Source of the DNA: Ruminococcus sp.
Lineage (GTDB): Bacteria; Bacillota; Clostridia; Oscillospirales; Ruminococcaceae
NCBI GenBank assembly: GCA_015066745.1
Contig: SVNW01000004.1
Location: 20,885-84,884 of the forward strand
DNA length: 64,000 nucleotides
Direction: 5' to 3'
The position numbers were made by a program, and so were the translations under genes. The notes under the pieces were generated by a model, which was not told where the DNA came from, ran no database searches, and worked only from the letters and a program-made list of their open reading frames with translations. Positions 1 to 8,890 of the stretch are shown here, piece after piece (the first letter of the stretch is position 1; every line of letters begins with the position of its first letter).

Positions 1-112
1 ATTGTCGATTTCAACAATGAATTTGTGTCAAAATAATGTTTTTTTGTTTTTTCGAAAATTTCGGTTAGTTTCAACAATTTATTTTTAATATAAAGCTTCT
101 ATTGTATGTAAC

Positions 113-141
113 TTGACATATATTTATTTTTATTGTACAAT
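113..141 (+). promoter_or_regulatory. sigma-A type promoter for the xylanase gene
   Basis: TTGACA (113-118), 17-nt spacer, TACAAT (136-141), about 110 nt upstream of the preferred ATG at 250. Confidence 0.7.
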
Positions 142-249
142 AAAACCATCGAAGAGATAAAAAAGGGATTTGGTTTATCTCACAAATATATTGTTTATCA
201 AATAATTGTTAATAGTATTTATTTATTTTTTAAAGAAAGAGGTATTTTA

Positions 250-2940
250 ATGAAACAGAAATGTAAATTTTTAAGTTGTTTCCTTGCAGTGTCTCTCGCA
301 CTTGGTATGTCACCTTCCGAAGGTTTACTCAGAACATCTGATATCATTACAACTGTAGACGCAGCTTCTCCAGGTGATAAGCTTTCAGTTGGCGGAGGTA
401 CTTCACAGCACAAAGGCACAAGCGATGGTTACAGCTACGAGATATGGATCGACCGTACAGGCGGTAACGGTACAATGACTCTTGGTCAGGGTGCTACATT
501 CAAAGCTGAATGGAGTGCAAACGTAAGTGCAGGTAACTTCCTTGCCCGTCGTGGTCTTGACTTTGGTTCAAAGAAAAAAGCTACAGATTACGAATACATC
601 GGTCTTGATTACGAAGCTGAGTATCGTCAGACAGGCAGTGCAAACGGTAACTCACGTCTTTGTGTATACGGCTGGTTCCAGAACAAGGGCGCAGCAGGAA
701 ATGTTCCGCTTGTTGAATACTACATCATCGAAGACTGGGTAGACTGGTGTCCTGATGCTCCGGGTAAGATGGTTACAATCGATGGTGCACAGTATAAGAT
801 TTTCCAGATGGATCACACAGGCCCTTCAATCAACAGCGGTTCTGAAACATTCAAGCAGTATTTTTCAGTTCGTCAGGATAAGAGAACATCAGGTCATATC
901 ACAGTTTCCGATCACTTCAAAGCATGGGCAGATCAGGGTTGGGGTATCGGTAATCTCTACGAAGTTGCTCTCAACGCAGAAGGCTGGCAGAGTAGCGGTG
1001 TAGCTGATATCAAAAAACTTGACGTTTACACAACACGAACACCAATACCAGGAACAACACCACCAACAACCACAGCACCGCAACAACCATCAATACAGGG
1101 TACACCTCCTTCCGGTTCAGGAACAGGTATCTCTGATGGATTTGAAGGAAGCGGTACAACATGGACAGCACGTGGTGACGAAGTTAAGCTCCTTCTCACA
1201 AGCGATCTTAAATCAGGCGGTTCCAAATCTCTCGCAGTAACAGGCAGAACAGCTTCATGGAACGGTGTTTCAGCTTCTTCTTCAGAACTTAAAGCCGGTG
1301 AGTCATACTCATTCAGTTCACAGGTTACATATAAAAACAGTAATTATGCATCATCAGGTTTTGAATTTGGTGTTCAGTACGACCTCAATGGTGAAACAAA
1401 CTATGATAATATAGGTTCTGCAACTACTTCAAGCGGTAAATGGGCAGATCTTTCAGGTGATTTCAAAATTCCTTCAGGTGCTGAAAACATCTCACTCTAC
1501 ATTCAGTCAGCTTACACAGAAAGCGATACAGCTGCCGATATGATTGACTTCTATGTTGATGATGTAAAACTTAGTAGTAGCACCGGAAATCCAACGACAA
1601 CAACAACAACAACTACTACTACCGGAACACCTGTATCAACGGCTGACAGTCTCAAAGGCAAATTTGCTTCATGCTTTAAAATGGGTACTTCTGTAAGCCC
1701 TAATGAACTTAATTCAGGTGCTTCATTTATCAAAAAACACTTTAACAGTATCACTCCTGAAAACGAATTGAAACCGGATTCACTCCTTCAGCAGCAGGCT
1801 TCAATTCAAGGTGGTGACAATACACGTGCTGTAGTTTCACTCAGCAGAGCCGCTCAGACACTTAAATTCTGCGAAGACAACAACATCGGCGTTCGTGGTC
1901 ACACCTTCGTATGGTATAGCCAGACTCCTGACTGGTTCTTCCGTGAAGGATTCCAGAGCAACGGTAACTATGTTTCAGCAGATATCATGAACAAACGTCT
2001 TGAAAACTTCATCAAGGATACTTTTGACTTACTCAAGAAAGAATATCCAAACCTCAACGTATACGCTTATGACGTTTGTAATGAACTCTTCCTTAACGAC
2101 GGTGGCGGACTTCGTCCGGCTGGTGACCAGTACTCCGGCGGTTCTAACTGGACACGTATCTACGGAGATGACAGCTTTATCATCAATGCTTTCACATATG
2201 CAAGAAAGTATGCTCCGGCAGGATGTAAGCTCTACATTAACGATTATAACGAATATATCCCTGCAAAGACAAATGATATTTACAATATCGCTATGAAACT
2301 CAAAGAAAAAGGTGTAATTGATGGTATTGGAATGCAGTCTCACCTTGATGTAAGCTATCCTTCAGCACAGGTTTACAAGACAGCACTTGAAAAATTCCTC
2401 AGTACAGGTCTTGAAGTTTCAATAACAGAACTTGATATCACAACAAACGGAAACTTTAGTGCTCAGGCTACTCTCTTCAAACAGATTTTTGAAATGGCTG
2501 TTGAACACGCAGATCAGATTCCTTCATTCACAGTATGGGGTACACATGACCCGATAAGCTGGAGAAACAGTCAGACTCCTCTCCTCTTCGGTGACGGATA
2601 CACAGAAAAAGAAGCTTACAAGCAGGTTATGAGCATAGAAGTTTCAAACGCTCCAGCTGTTACAACACCTGCTGTTACCACTACTGTAACAACAACTACA
2701 CCTAAGGTTACTACAACACCTAAGGTTACTACAGTTACAAGCAACAACTCAGGTAATGTTGCTGTTGCAGGTGATATAGATGAAAACGGCACAGTTTCTT
2801 CAACCGACCTCGTTAAGTTAATGCAGTCACTTGTAGGAAAAGTTACACTCTCCTCCTCTGCTAAGAAGAACGCTGACATTAACAACGATGGTAAAGTTTC
2901 AATAGTAGACCTTATCAAGTTAAAGAATATGCTTATTTAA
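250..2940 (+). CDS. Secreted bifunctional endo-1,4-beta-xylanase: GH11 - CBM22-like - Thr linker - GH10 - Thr/Val linker - type I dockerin
   Basis: Signal peptide MKQKCKFLSCFLAVSLALG; GH11 motifs PLVEYYIIEDW and AEGWQSSG; GH10 motifs YDVCNE and VSITELDIT; C-terminal dockerin GDIDENGTVSSTDLVKLMQ...ADINNDGKVSIVDLIKLKNML. Start at 250 has SD GAGGT; the 133 start overlaps the -10 box. Confidence 0.93.
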   Translation: MKQKCKFLSCFLAVSLALGMSPSEGLLRTSDIITTVDAASPGDKLSVGGGTSQHKGTSDGYSYEIWIDRTGGNGTMTLGQGATFKAEWSANVSAGNFLARRGLDFGSKKKATDYEYIGLDYEAEYRQTGSANGNSRLCVYGWFQNKGAAGNVPLVEYYIIEDWVDWCPDAPGKMVTIDGAQYKIFQMDHTGPSINSGSETFKQYFSVRQDKRTSGHITVSDHFKAWADQGWGIGNLYEVALNAEGWQSSGVADIKKLDVYTTRTPIPGTTPPTTTAPQQPSIQGTPPSGSGTGISDGFEGSGTTWTARGDEVKLLLTSDLKSGGSKSLAVTGRTASWNGVSASSSELKAGESYSFSSQVTYKNSNYASSGFEFGVQYDLNGETNYDNIGSATTSSGKWADLSGDFKIPSGAENISLYIQSAYTESDTAADMIDFYVDDVKLSSSTGNPTTTTTTTTTTGTPVSTADSLKGKFASCFKMGTSVSPNELNSGASFIKKHFNSITPENELKPDSLLQQQASIQGGDNTRAVVSLSRAAQTLKFCEDNNIGVRGHTFVWYSQTPDWFFREGFQSNGNYVSADIMNKRLENFIKDTFDLLKKEYPNLNVYAYDVCNELFLNDGGGLRPAGDQYSGGSNWTRIYGDDSFIINAFTYARKYAPAGCKLYINDYNEYIPAKTNDIYNIAMKLKEKGVIDGIGMQSHLDVSYPSAQVYKTALEKFLSTGLEVSITELDITTNGNFSAQATLFKQIFEMAVEHADQIPSFTVWGTHDPISWRNSQTPLLFGDGYTEKEAYKQVMSIEVSNAPAVTTPAVTTTVTTTTPKVTTTPKVTTVTSNNSGNVAVAGDIDENGTVSSTDLVKLMQSLVGKVTLSSSAKKNADINNDGKVSIVDLIKLKNMLI

Positions 2941-2956
2941 AATCAATTAATCCCCT

Positions 2957-2989
2957 ATTTAAAGCAACCTTTATAAGGTTGCTTTAAAT
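2957..2989 (+). terminator. Hairpin downstream of xylanase
   Basis: ATTTAAAGCAACCTT-TAT-AAGGTTGCTTTAAAT; a second hairpin AAAAACCAAAGA..TCTTTGGTTTTTTT follows at about 3018-3057. Confidence 0.75.
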
Positions 2990-3063
2990 ATTATATACAG
3001 ATTTTTATAATAAAAGTTAAAAACCAAAGAAGATTTTTTTCCTCTTTGGTTTTTTTAATGAAA

Positions 3064-3112
3064 TTTCTATTGAAAACTTTATTTGTAAATCAAGTAAGTT
3101 CTCAATGAAATA
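3064..3112. repeat. Palindromic element, left copy, flanking the DUF4143-type gene
   Basis: TTTCTATTGAAAACTT...AAGTTCTCAATGAAA imperfect inverted repeat; 3084-3110 matches 4521-4547 at 26/27. Confidence 0.85.
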
Positions 3113-3115
3113 ATT

Positions 3116-4417
3116 TCATATAATATTATCATCAAGTAAAAAGTCAATGATACCAATATTTAGGATACCATTATCATCATACCAACGTTTACGTATATCA
3201 TGACGGACTATTATTTTTGGAAATGAGTCACCTGTAAGTTGAAACGGCTTATTTTCGATTTCTGCCTTTTCATCATTCGGAAGAGCATATGCGGACTGAA
3301 TATAAGTACGCTTTCCGCCGGAATTGACAACGAAATCTATCTCTCTTGCCACCTGAGTAGTTCTTCCTTTACTATCCTTACCACTGCCATAAACTACACC
3401 CACGTCAACTGCAAAGCCTCTGATAATCAATTCATTATAAATAATATTCTCCATAATATGAGTCATTTCCTGCTGACGAAAACCGATACGTGCATTTCTA
3501 AGCCCGATATCCTCACAATAATATTTATTGGGATAATCAAAATAACTCTTTCCCTTTACGTCCCAGCGTTTACATTCACTAAAAAGAAATGCGTCATCAA
3601 GATAATTCATATAACTTTTAATAGTATTATTGGCAACTGTATTTTCTCCGCTGAGTTTCTGCTTTGAATTTATAGTATTGGCAACATTTGAAGGATTTGT
3701 AAGCGAACCTATTGATGAACAAAGCAGGTCAAGTATTGAACTTAAAATATCTTCTCGCTTTATTTTCTTACGTTCCACAATATCTCTCAGATAAACCTCT
3801 GAGAAAAGCGACTGGAGATATTTCATTCTTGCAGAATCATCAGGACGTGAAATTATGAGAGGCATACCACCGAAAAATGCATAATTATCAAAGGCATCAT
3901 ATTTATCTCCGCCTACTGCTGAATAATATTCTGCAAAGCTTAACGGGTGAACACGTACTTCGTCACTTCTTCCTCTGAATTCGGTCAATATATCAGAGGA
4001 CAACATTCTTGAATTGCTTCCTGTTACATAGATATCAAGATTGTGAAGCGAACGCAAATCATTCAATGCATCATAAAAAGTGATTTTTTTGCCTTCTTTA
4101 TTATAAGGGTTATACACTTCATCTGACATCTGTATCTCATCAACAAACAAATAAAACTTATCCTGTTTATTTTCAACCAGACCTCTTACATACTCAGAAA
4201 GCACAAGCGGATTACGATACTTGATATCCTTTGTAAGATCAAGCTCAAAGGATAGAATATTCTTATTATCTACTCCCTGTTCCAGCAGATAATTTCTGAA
4301 CAGTGTGCCAAGCAGATATGATTTTCCGCACCTGCGAATACCGGTAATAATCTTTACCTGTCCGTCCCACATAAATGAAATCAACTGTTTCAGATATTTT
4401 TCACGTTTGATCTCCAT
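3116..4417 (-). CDS. AAA ATPase, DUF4143-type, with C-terminal PD-(D/E)XK-like region
   Basis: Walker A GIRRCGKS, Walker B YLFVDEIQ, YVTGSNSRML, C-terminal REIDFVV. Start MEIKREKY preferred because SD AATGGAGGTT precedes it. Confidence 0.85.
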   Translation of the reverse strand: MEIKREKYLKQLISFMWDGQVKIITGIRRCGKSYLLGTLFRNYLLEQGVDNKNILSFELDLTKDIKYRNPLVLSEYVRGLVENKQDKFYLFVDEIQMSDEVYNPYNKEGKKITFYDALNDLRSLHNLDIYVTGSNSRMLSSDILTEFRGRSDEVRVHPLSFAEYYSAVGGDKYDAFDNYAFFGGMPLIISRPDDSARMKYLQSLFSEVYLRDIVERKKIKREDILSSILDLLCSSIGSLTNPSNVANTINSKQKLSGENTVANNTIKSYMNYLDDAFLFSECKRWDVKGKSYFDYPNKYYCEDIGLRNARIGFRQQEMTHIMENIIYNELIIRGFAVDVGVVYGSGKDSKGRTTQVAREIDFVVNSGGKRTYIQSAYALPNDEKAEIENKPFQLTGDSFPKIIVRHDIRKRWYDDNGILNIGIIDFLLDDNII

Positions 4418-4428
4418 AACAACCTCCA

Positions 4429-4467
4429 TTGAAAACTTGTATGATTTATCATGCTACTTTTCAATAG
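4429..4467. repeat. Diverged palindromic element overlapping the 5' UTR of the ATPase gene
   Basis: CATTGAAAACTTGTATGATTTATCATGCTACTTTTCAATAG; arms ATTGAAAA/TTTTCAAT. Confidence 0.6.
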
Positions 4468-4500
4468 ATATTATACACCACTTATCACATAAAAGCAACA

Positions 4501-4548
4501 GTTTCATTGAAAACTTAACCTGTAAATCAAGTAAGTTTTCAATGAAAC
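4501..4548. repeat. Perfect 17-bp inverted repeat with 14-nt loop, right copy of the palindromic element
   Basis: GTTTCATTGAAAACTTA - ACCTGTAAATCAAG - TAAGTTTTCAATGAAAC. Confidence 0.9.
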
Positions 4549-4568
4549 TATATACGGTTTGTTTTTTA

Positions 4569-7460
4569 TCAGCTTTCGTTAAGATATAATGTTACTTTAC
4601 TTTGTATTGCCTGTACAGCTTCATCTAAAGTTACCTCATCAGCAAAATACAACTCTGCTTCTTCACGGATTATTTTGCTGAGTCTGCTTCCGGATATATC
4701 TTTGCAGTCTGCTCTAAGAACTCTATTCTTATAAACATCAAGTTCTTCATCTGTTATATCCGTATCATCTGTGTGTTTTTTTATGTATTCCTTTAGTACT
4801 GATACTTTAAGAGGCAACTTTTCTTCAATAACTTTTTTCTGATAATCATCCAAAAGAAAAGTCCTTATAAATTCCCATGCTCCGTCTTTATTATCAGAAT
4901 TACTCATTATAGCAAAACTAATATCCGGTGAAAAAATGACTCCGTTTTTTGTGTTGCTGGGAAATCCTTTGAAATACAACTTATTTCCATTAATATCTTG
5001 TGAAAGTATATCGCCTCTATAAAAATATGATTCTTCATCAAGATTATCAATATCAAAAGTATCATTAAGACCATTTTTTAAAAATACAAGCATTTTTTTA
5101 AAATCATCATCTGTAAAATTGCATTTATTATTATCAGCATCTATAAAATCATATACGCAAGCTGATAAAAATTTATCTATCACATACATTCGCTGACTTT
5201 TAAGCATTTTTTTATCTGAATGTTCTGAAACAAAATCACTGTACTCACTTATATTCCAGTTTTCTTTATCAGCATACTCCTTATGAGTTGTCTGCAAAGT
5301 TTCAATACTAAACTCCGGCACTATCTCATAAAGCTTTCCGTTTTCCGAATACATATCAAGTACATTCGTGAAGAAATCATTTCTGTTTATTTCCGGATCA
5401 TTATCTATAAAAGGATTAAGGTCTGCAAATATACCTTTGTTGTAATCATAAGAACTCATATTATAACTACCGGAAAACATGACAATATCAACTTTTCCCA
5501 TAACTACATCAAGGCTAAACTGTTCTTTACTCTGGCTATCTCCGGAATAATCGGTACATACTATCTGATACTCATTATTGGTACTATTAAATTTCATTAT
5601 AGCTTCATTGATATTATCCATATACGACATACCTATGCCTGAAAGATTTATTATTGTCTTATCGCTTTGAACTTCATTAATGCCAACGTTCTTCCAACCA
5701 TCTCTGGTTAAAAAATAAAATTTATCTCCACATAAATAATCAGCGAATATATCTGTCGGTGATATGTTATTACTAATAAGATCTATTACTCTGATTTTCT
5801 TGTTTTCTTCTATATCAAATCCGTAAATAGTAGAACCGTCACGAATAAAAATATCATGTTCGTCATTTCCTGATATTAATTTTCCGAAAAACTCAGAACT
5901 ATATTCATGTACTATAGAAATTTTTTTATCTGACTGTTTTACTGCTATACCTTTATCTATTTCTCCGTAAGTGGCATAATTTATAACAATTGTATCTCCT
6001 GAAACTGCCACACTATGAAATGATACGCAATCTATTAATTCAAGTTCTCCGTTTTTATTTCCGTTTTTATCATAACTGGTCAGATACATTATTCCGTCAT
6101 CTTCTTCACCAATAAGAATATTTCCTGATGTATCTGCTTTTATAAATAAAGAATATCTCAACTCATTATATACCGGTATCTCGAAAAAGCTATGACTGCC
6201 TTCCGAAGTAATGGTATGCACTACATATGGTATATCTTCTTCATATTCTGAATAAAACTCCGGACTATGAGCTTCTTCAAGATAATATATGTTACCCGAT
6301 TTGTCCACAAATAAATTACGAACAGAACCATCATTATTTTTTATTAACGGTATTTCATCTATAGCATTTCCATTAATATCAAATATCACTATCTTTTTTT
6401 CTGCAGGCTTATATATATCCTTGCATAACAGAATATTATTTTCAGAAGTTACACCCATCATAAATTCTTCTTCACTTAGTATATCCGAACAAATTAATTC
6501 TTCTGTCTGTGTATCAAAATTATATCCATAAAGCGAATTTGAAGAAGAATATGCAATATCATACCCCATATATTCCGCAAAAATTCCATAAACATTTTGT
6601 AACTCATATCGTTCAACAGTTTCTCCTGTTTTTGAATCAACTATATTTATGTATGTCATATCCTGATCAAATGTAGCTACTATCAGATTTCCCTCTTTAT
6701 TTGATGATAAATGAATTGTAGATCCGCCCATATCGACAAAATTATCATTTGAATACAGCTCATTCAAATCACTGTCAAATTTATACAAGATTTTATTTCC
6801 TGACATATCTGAGCAAAAGAAATATATATAACCATCTTTATCAACTGTAAATTTTATACCAGAAAACTCATTAAATGATGAAGGTAAAGTATATTCCGAT
6901 TTTTCTCGTGTTGCCATATCAACAATACAAAATTTATCTCTTGATGCAGGTGTATAAAACACTTTGTCACCTGATGCCAACACCTCTGAAATATACAATT
7001 CATCTACAGAAAAATCATAAACTTCTTCACTTTTAATATCCGATACTTTTATATTATAATTACTTTCATCATTTTCATAAACTACGCATAATTTATCATC
7101 AAACAAATTAAACAATAGACTTTCAAACGATAAATCAATATTTTTCTCTGTTTTTTTCTTGCTTTCAACGTTATAAACAAAAAACTCCTGTGATGTTTTT
7201 GCCTTGTTATCTCCCAGTACATAAATATTTTCACCTGACTGCACTACGTCTGATACATATGAAAAATATTCATCAAACTTCAGTATACCTGTACTGTCAT
7301 CTTTTAAATTTTCAGTATTTTTCTTGTTACTGTCAGATGTTTTAACAGTGTTATCACTTTTGCTGTTTACCGTATCAGGTACAACATTACTTTCTTTTGT
7401 TTCACTGCAACCTGTAAACAAAGTGATGCTTAAAATAAACGCTAAAATTCTTTTTCTCAT
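4569..7460 (-). CDS. Lipoprotein with N-terminal propeller-like region and C-terminal ABC family-1 solute-binding-like domain
   Basis: Lipobox LFTGC; repeated G.IYF/ D..G.I strands; C-terminal INEAIMKFNSTNNEYQIVCTDYSG and DGAWEFIRTFLL; paralogous to 30769-33993. Confidence 0.75.
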   Translation of the reverse strand: MRKRILAFILSITLFTGCSETKESNVVPDTVNSKSDNTVKTSDSNKKNTENLKDDSTGILKFDEYFSYVSDVVQSGENIYVLGDNKAKTSQEFFVYNVESKKKTEKNIDLSFESLLFNLFDDKLCVVYENDESNYNIKVSDIKSEEVYDFSVDELYISEVLASGDKVFYTPASRDKFCIVDMATREKSEYTLPSSFNEFSGIKFTVDKDGYIYFFCSDMSGNKILYKFDSDLNELYSNDNFVDMGGSTIHLSSNKEGNLIVATFDQDMTYINIVDSKTGETVERYELQNVYGIFAEYMGYDIAYSSSNSLYGYNFDTQTEELICSDILSEEEFMMGVTSENNILLCKDIYKPAEKKIVIFDINGNAIDEIPLIKNNDGSVRNLFVDKSGNIYYLEEAHSPEFYSEYEEDIPYVVHTITSEGSHSFFEIPVYNELRYSLFIKADTSGNILIGEEDDGIMYLTSYDKNGNKNGELELIDCVSFHSVAVSGDTIVINYATYGEIDKGIAVKQSDKKISIVHEYSSEFFGKLISGNDEHDIFIRDGSTIYGFDIEENKKIRVIDLISNNISPTDIFADYLCGDKFYFLTRDGWKNVGINEVQSDKTIINLSGIGMSYMDNINEAIMKFNSTNNEYQIVCTDYSGDSQSKEQFSLDVVMGKVDIVMFSGSYNMSSYDYNKGIFADLNPFIDNDPEINRNDFFTNVLDMYSENGKLYEIVPEFSIETLQTTHKEYADKENWNISEYSDFVSEHSDKKMLKSQRMYVIDKFLSACVYDFIDADNNKCNFTDDDFKKMLVFLKNGLNDTFDIDNLDEESYFYRGDILSQDINGNKLYFKGFPSNTKNGVIFSPDISFAIMSNSDNKDGAWEFIRTFLLDDYQKKVIEEKLPLKVSVLKEYIKKHTDDTDITDEELDVYKNRVLRADCKDISGSRLSKIIREEAELYFADEVTLDEAVQAIQSKVTLYLNES

Positions 7461-7488
7461 AAGACACCTTTTTCTTCTTTAACCCTTA

Positions 7489-7528
7489 TTAATGTGTCCG
7501 GTCAGCACCTTACTAACCGAACACATTT
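7489..7528 (-). terminator. Terminator downstream of pepV
   Basis: AATGTGTCCGGT...ACCGAACACATT imperfect hairpin just after the stop on the minus strand. Confidence 0.55.
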
Positions 7529-7533
7529 TTCTG

Positions 7534-8889
7534 TTATTTACATATTTCATATATAGCATTTGCTATTATCTTTGTATTCATACGCAGACTTTCGAGCGTG
7601 ATAGATTCATCGTTTCCATGCATATTATTGACATCGCCCGGAAATTCCGCTCCGAATGCTACGCCACCCTCAATATCGTGTACATATGTTCCGCCACCGA
7701 TTGCTTTGCAATATGTTTCAAGACCTGTCTGTTCATGATATACTTTGAGAAGTGTTTTTATAAATTCACTGTCCTCATCTACACAGTGCGGATCGTTTTC
7801 AAATTCAGTTTTTATTACAAGTTCTGACAAATGAAGTGCATTTTTGATTTTTTCTTTAATATCATCTTTATTTCCGCAGAGAGGATATCTGATATCCATT
7901 TTCATTTTAAAAGAATCTTCACTGTAATTTATAATGCTGAGAACAGCAGTAAGATCACCTGATTTTTCATCACTCATACAAATGCCAAGATGTTCACCGT
8001 TAAATTCATTGTGACTGAAACTTTCACTGATATTTTTGAAAAATACTTTCTCATCATTGTCAAGTTCAAGTTTTGAAATAAATTTTACAAGACCCGTTAT
8101 CGCATTTTCACCCATTGACGGTGTAGAGGCATGTGCTGCAGTTCCGTTATAAACAATGCGTATACCGTTGCTTTCTTCAAAGATGGAAATATTTCCACTT
8201 GCCTTGTTTTTTAGATACTCATAGTCAAATCCGCTGACAACTGCGTCTGCATAAGCAGGAACAGCATTTACAACAGTTCCGCCTGACATACTCTTTATAT
8301 GTGAAAATGAAATTTTTCTCTCAAAACCAAGCCTTAGCATTCCTTTTTCAATATTTATCACCGGATAATCTCCATCAGGCGTAAATACATATGGTGGCAT
8401 TTTTTCTTTTTTCATATAATATTCCAGATCCGAAGAGCCACGTTCTTCATCACAACCGACTATAAATCTTACGTTGTGTTTAAGCTCGATTCCTGCTTCT
8501 TTTATTGCTTTTAAAGCGAACAGTACAGCCATAGCAGGCCCTTTGTTGTCAATAGCTCCCCTTCCGTAAAGTCTGCCGTTGTCTATCTGTGCTTCAAACG
8601 GAGTATAGCTCCAGTCCTTTTTAGTAACCGGAACAACGTCAAGATGACAAAGTACACCTAACTTTGCCGGCTTATCATTAAACTCTATAGTACCTACATA
8701 ATTTTCAAAATTTTTAGTAGAAAATCCTTCTTTTTTTGCAATATCAAGAAAACAACCGAGAACCTCGGCACATTTTTCACCGTACGGCATTCCGGGAAGA
8801 GCGTCAGCTCCTACACTTGGTATTTTTATTATTTCTCCTAATCTTTCGAGAAGTTCATCAAAATTTTTATCAATAATCTTATTTAACAT
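7534..8889 (-). CDS. pepV: M20 family dipeptidase PepV/Sapep type
   Basis: LCHLDVVPV, GRGAIDNKGPAMA, CDEERGSSD, EFPGDVNNMHGNDE metal-site motifs. Confidence 0.88.
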   Translation of the reverse strand: MLNKIIDKNFDELLERLGEIIKIPSVGADALPGMPYGEKCAEVLGCFLDIAKKEGFSTKNFENYVGTIEFNDKPAKLGVLCHLDVVPVTKKDWSYTPFEAQIDNGRLYGRGAIDNKGPAMAVLFALKAIKEAGIELKHNVRFIVGCDEERGSSDLEYYMKKEKMPPYVFTPDGDYPVINIEKGMLRLGFERKISFSHIKSMSGGTVVNAVPAYADAVVSGFDYEYLKNKASGNISIFEESNGIRIVYNGTAAHASTPSMGENAITGLVKFISKLELDNDEKVFFKNISESFSHNEFNGEHLGICMSDEKSGDLTAVLSIINYSEDSFKMKMDIRYPLCGNKDDIKEKIKNALHLSELVIKTEFENDPHCVDEDSEFIKTLLKVYHEQTGLETYCKAIGGGTYVHDIEGGVAFGAEFPGDVNNMHGNDESITLESLRMNTKIIANAIYEICK

Positions 8890-8890
8890 A

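Noticed and set aside
133-249. N-terminal extension of the xylanase ORF (MYNKTIEEIKKGFGLSHKYIV...)
   Set aside because: Begins within the -10 region of a strong promoter; the signal peptide begins at ATG 250 with an SD
1593-1622. ACA/ACT microsatellite considered as a CRISPR-like or regulatory repeat
   Set aside because: Codes for the poly-Thr linker; no spacer structure
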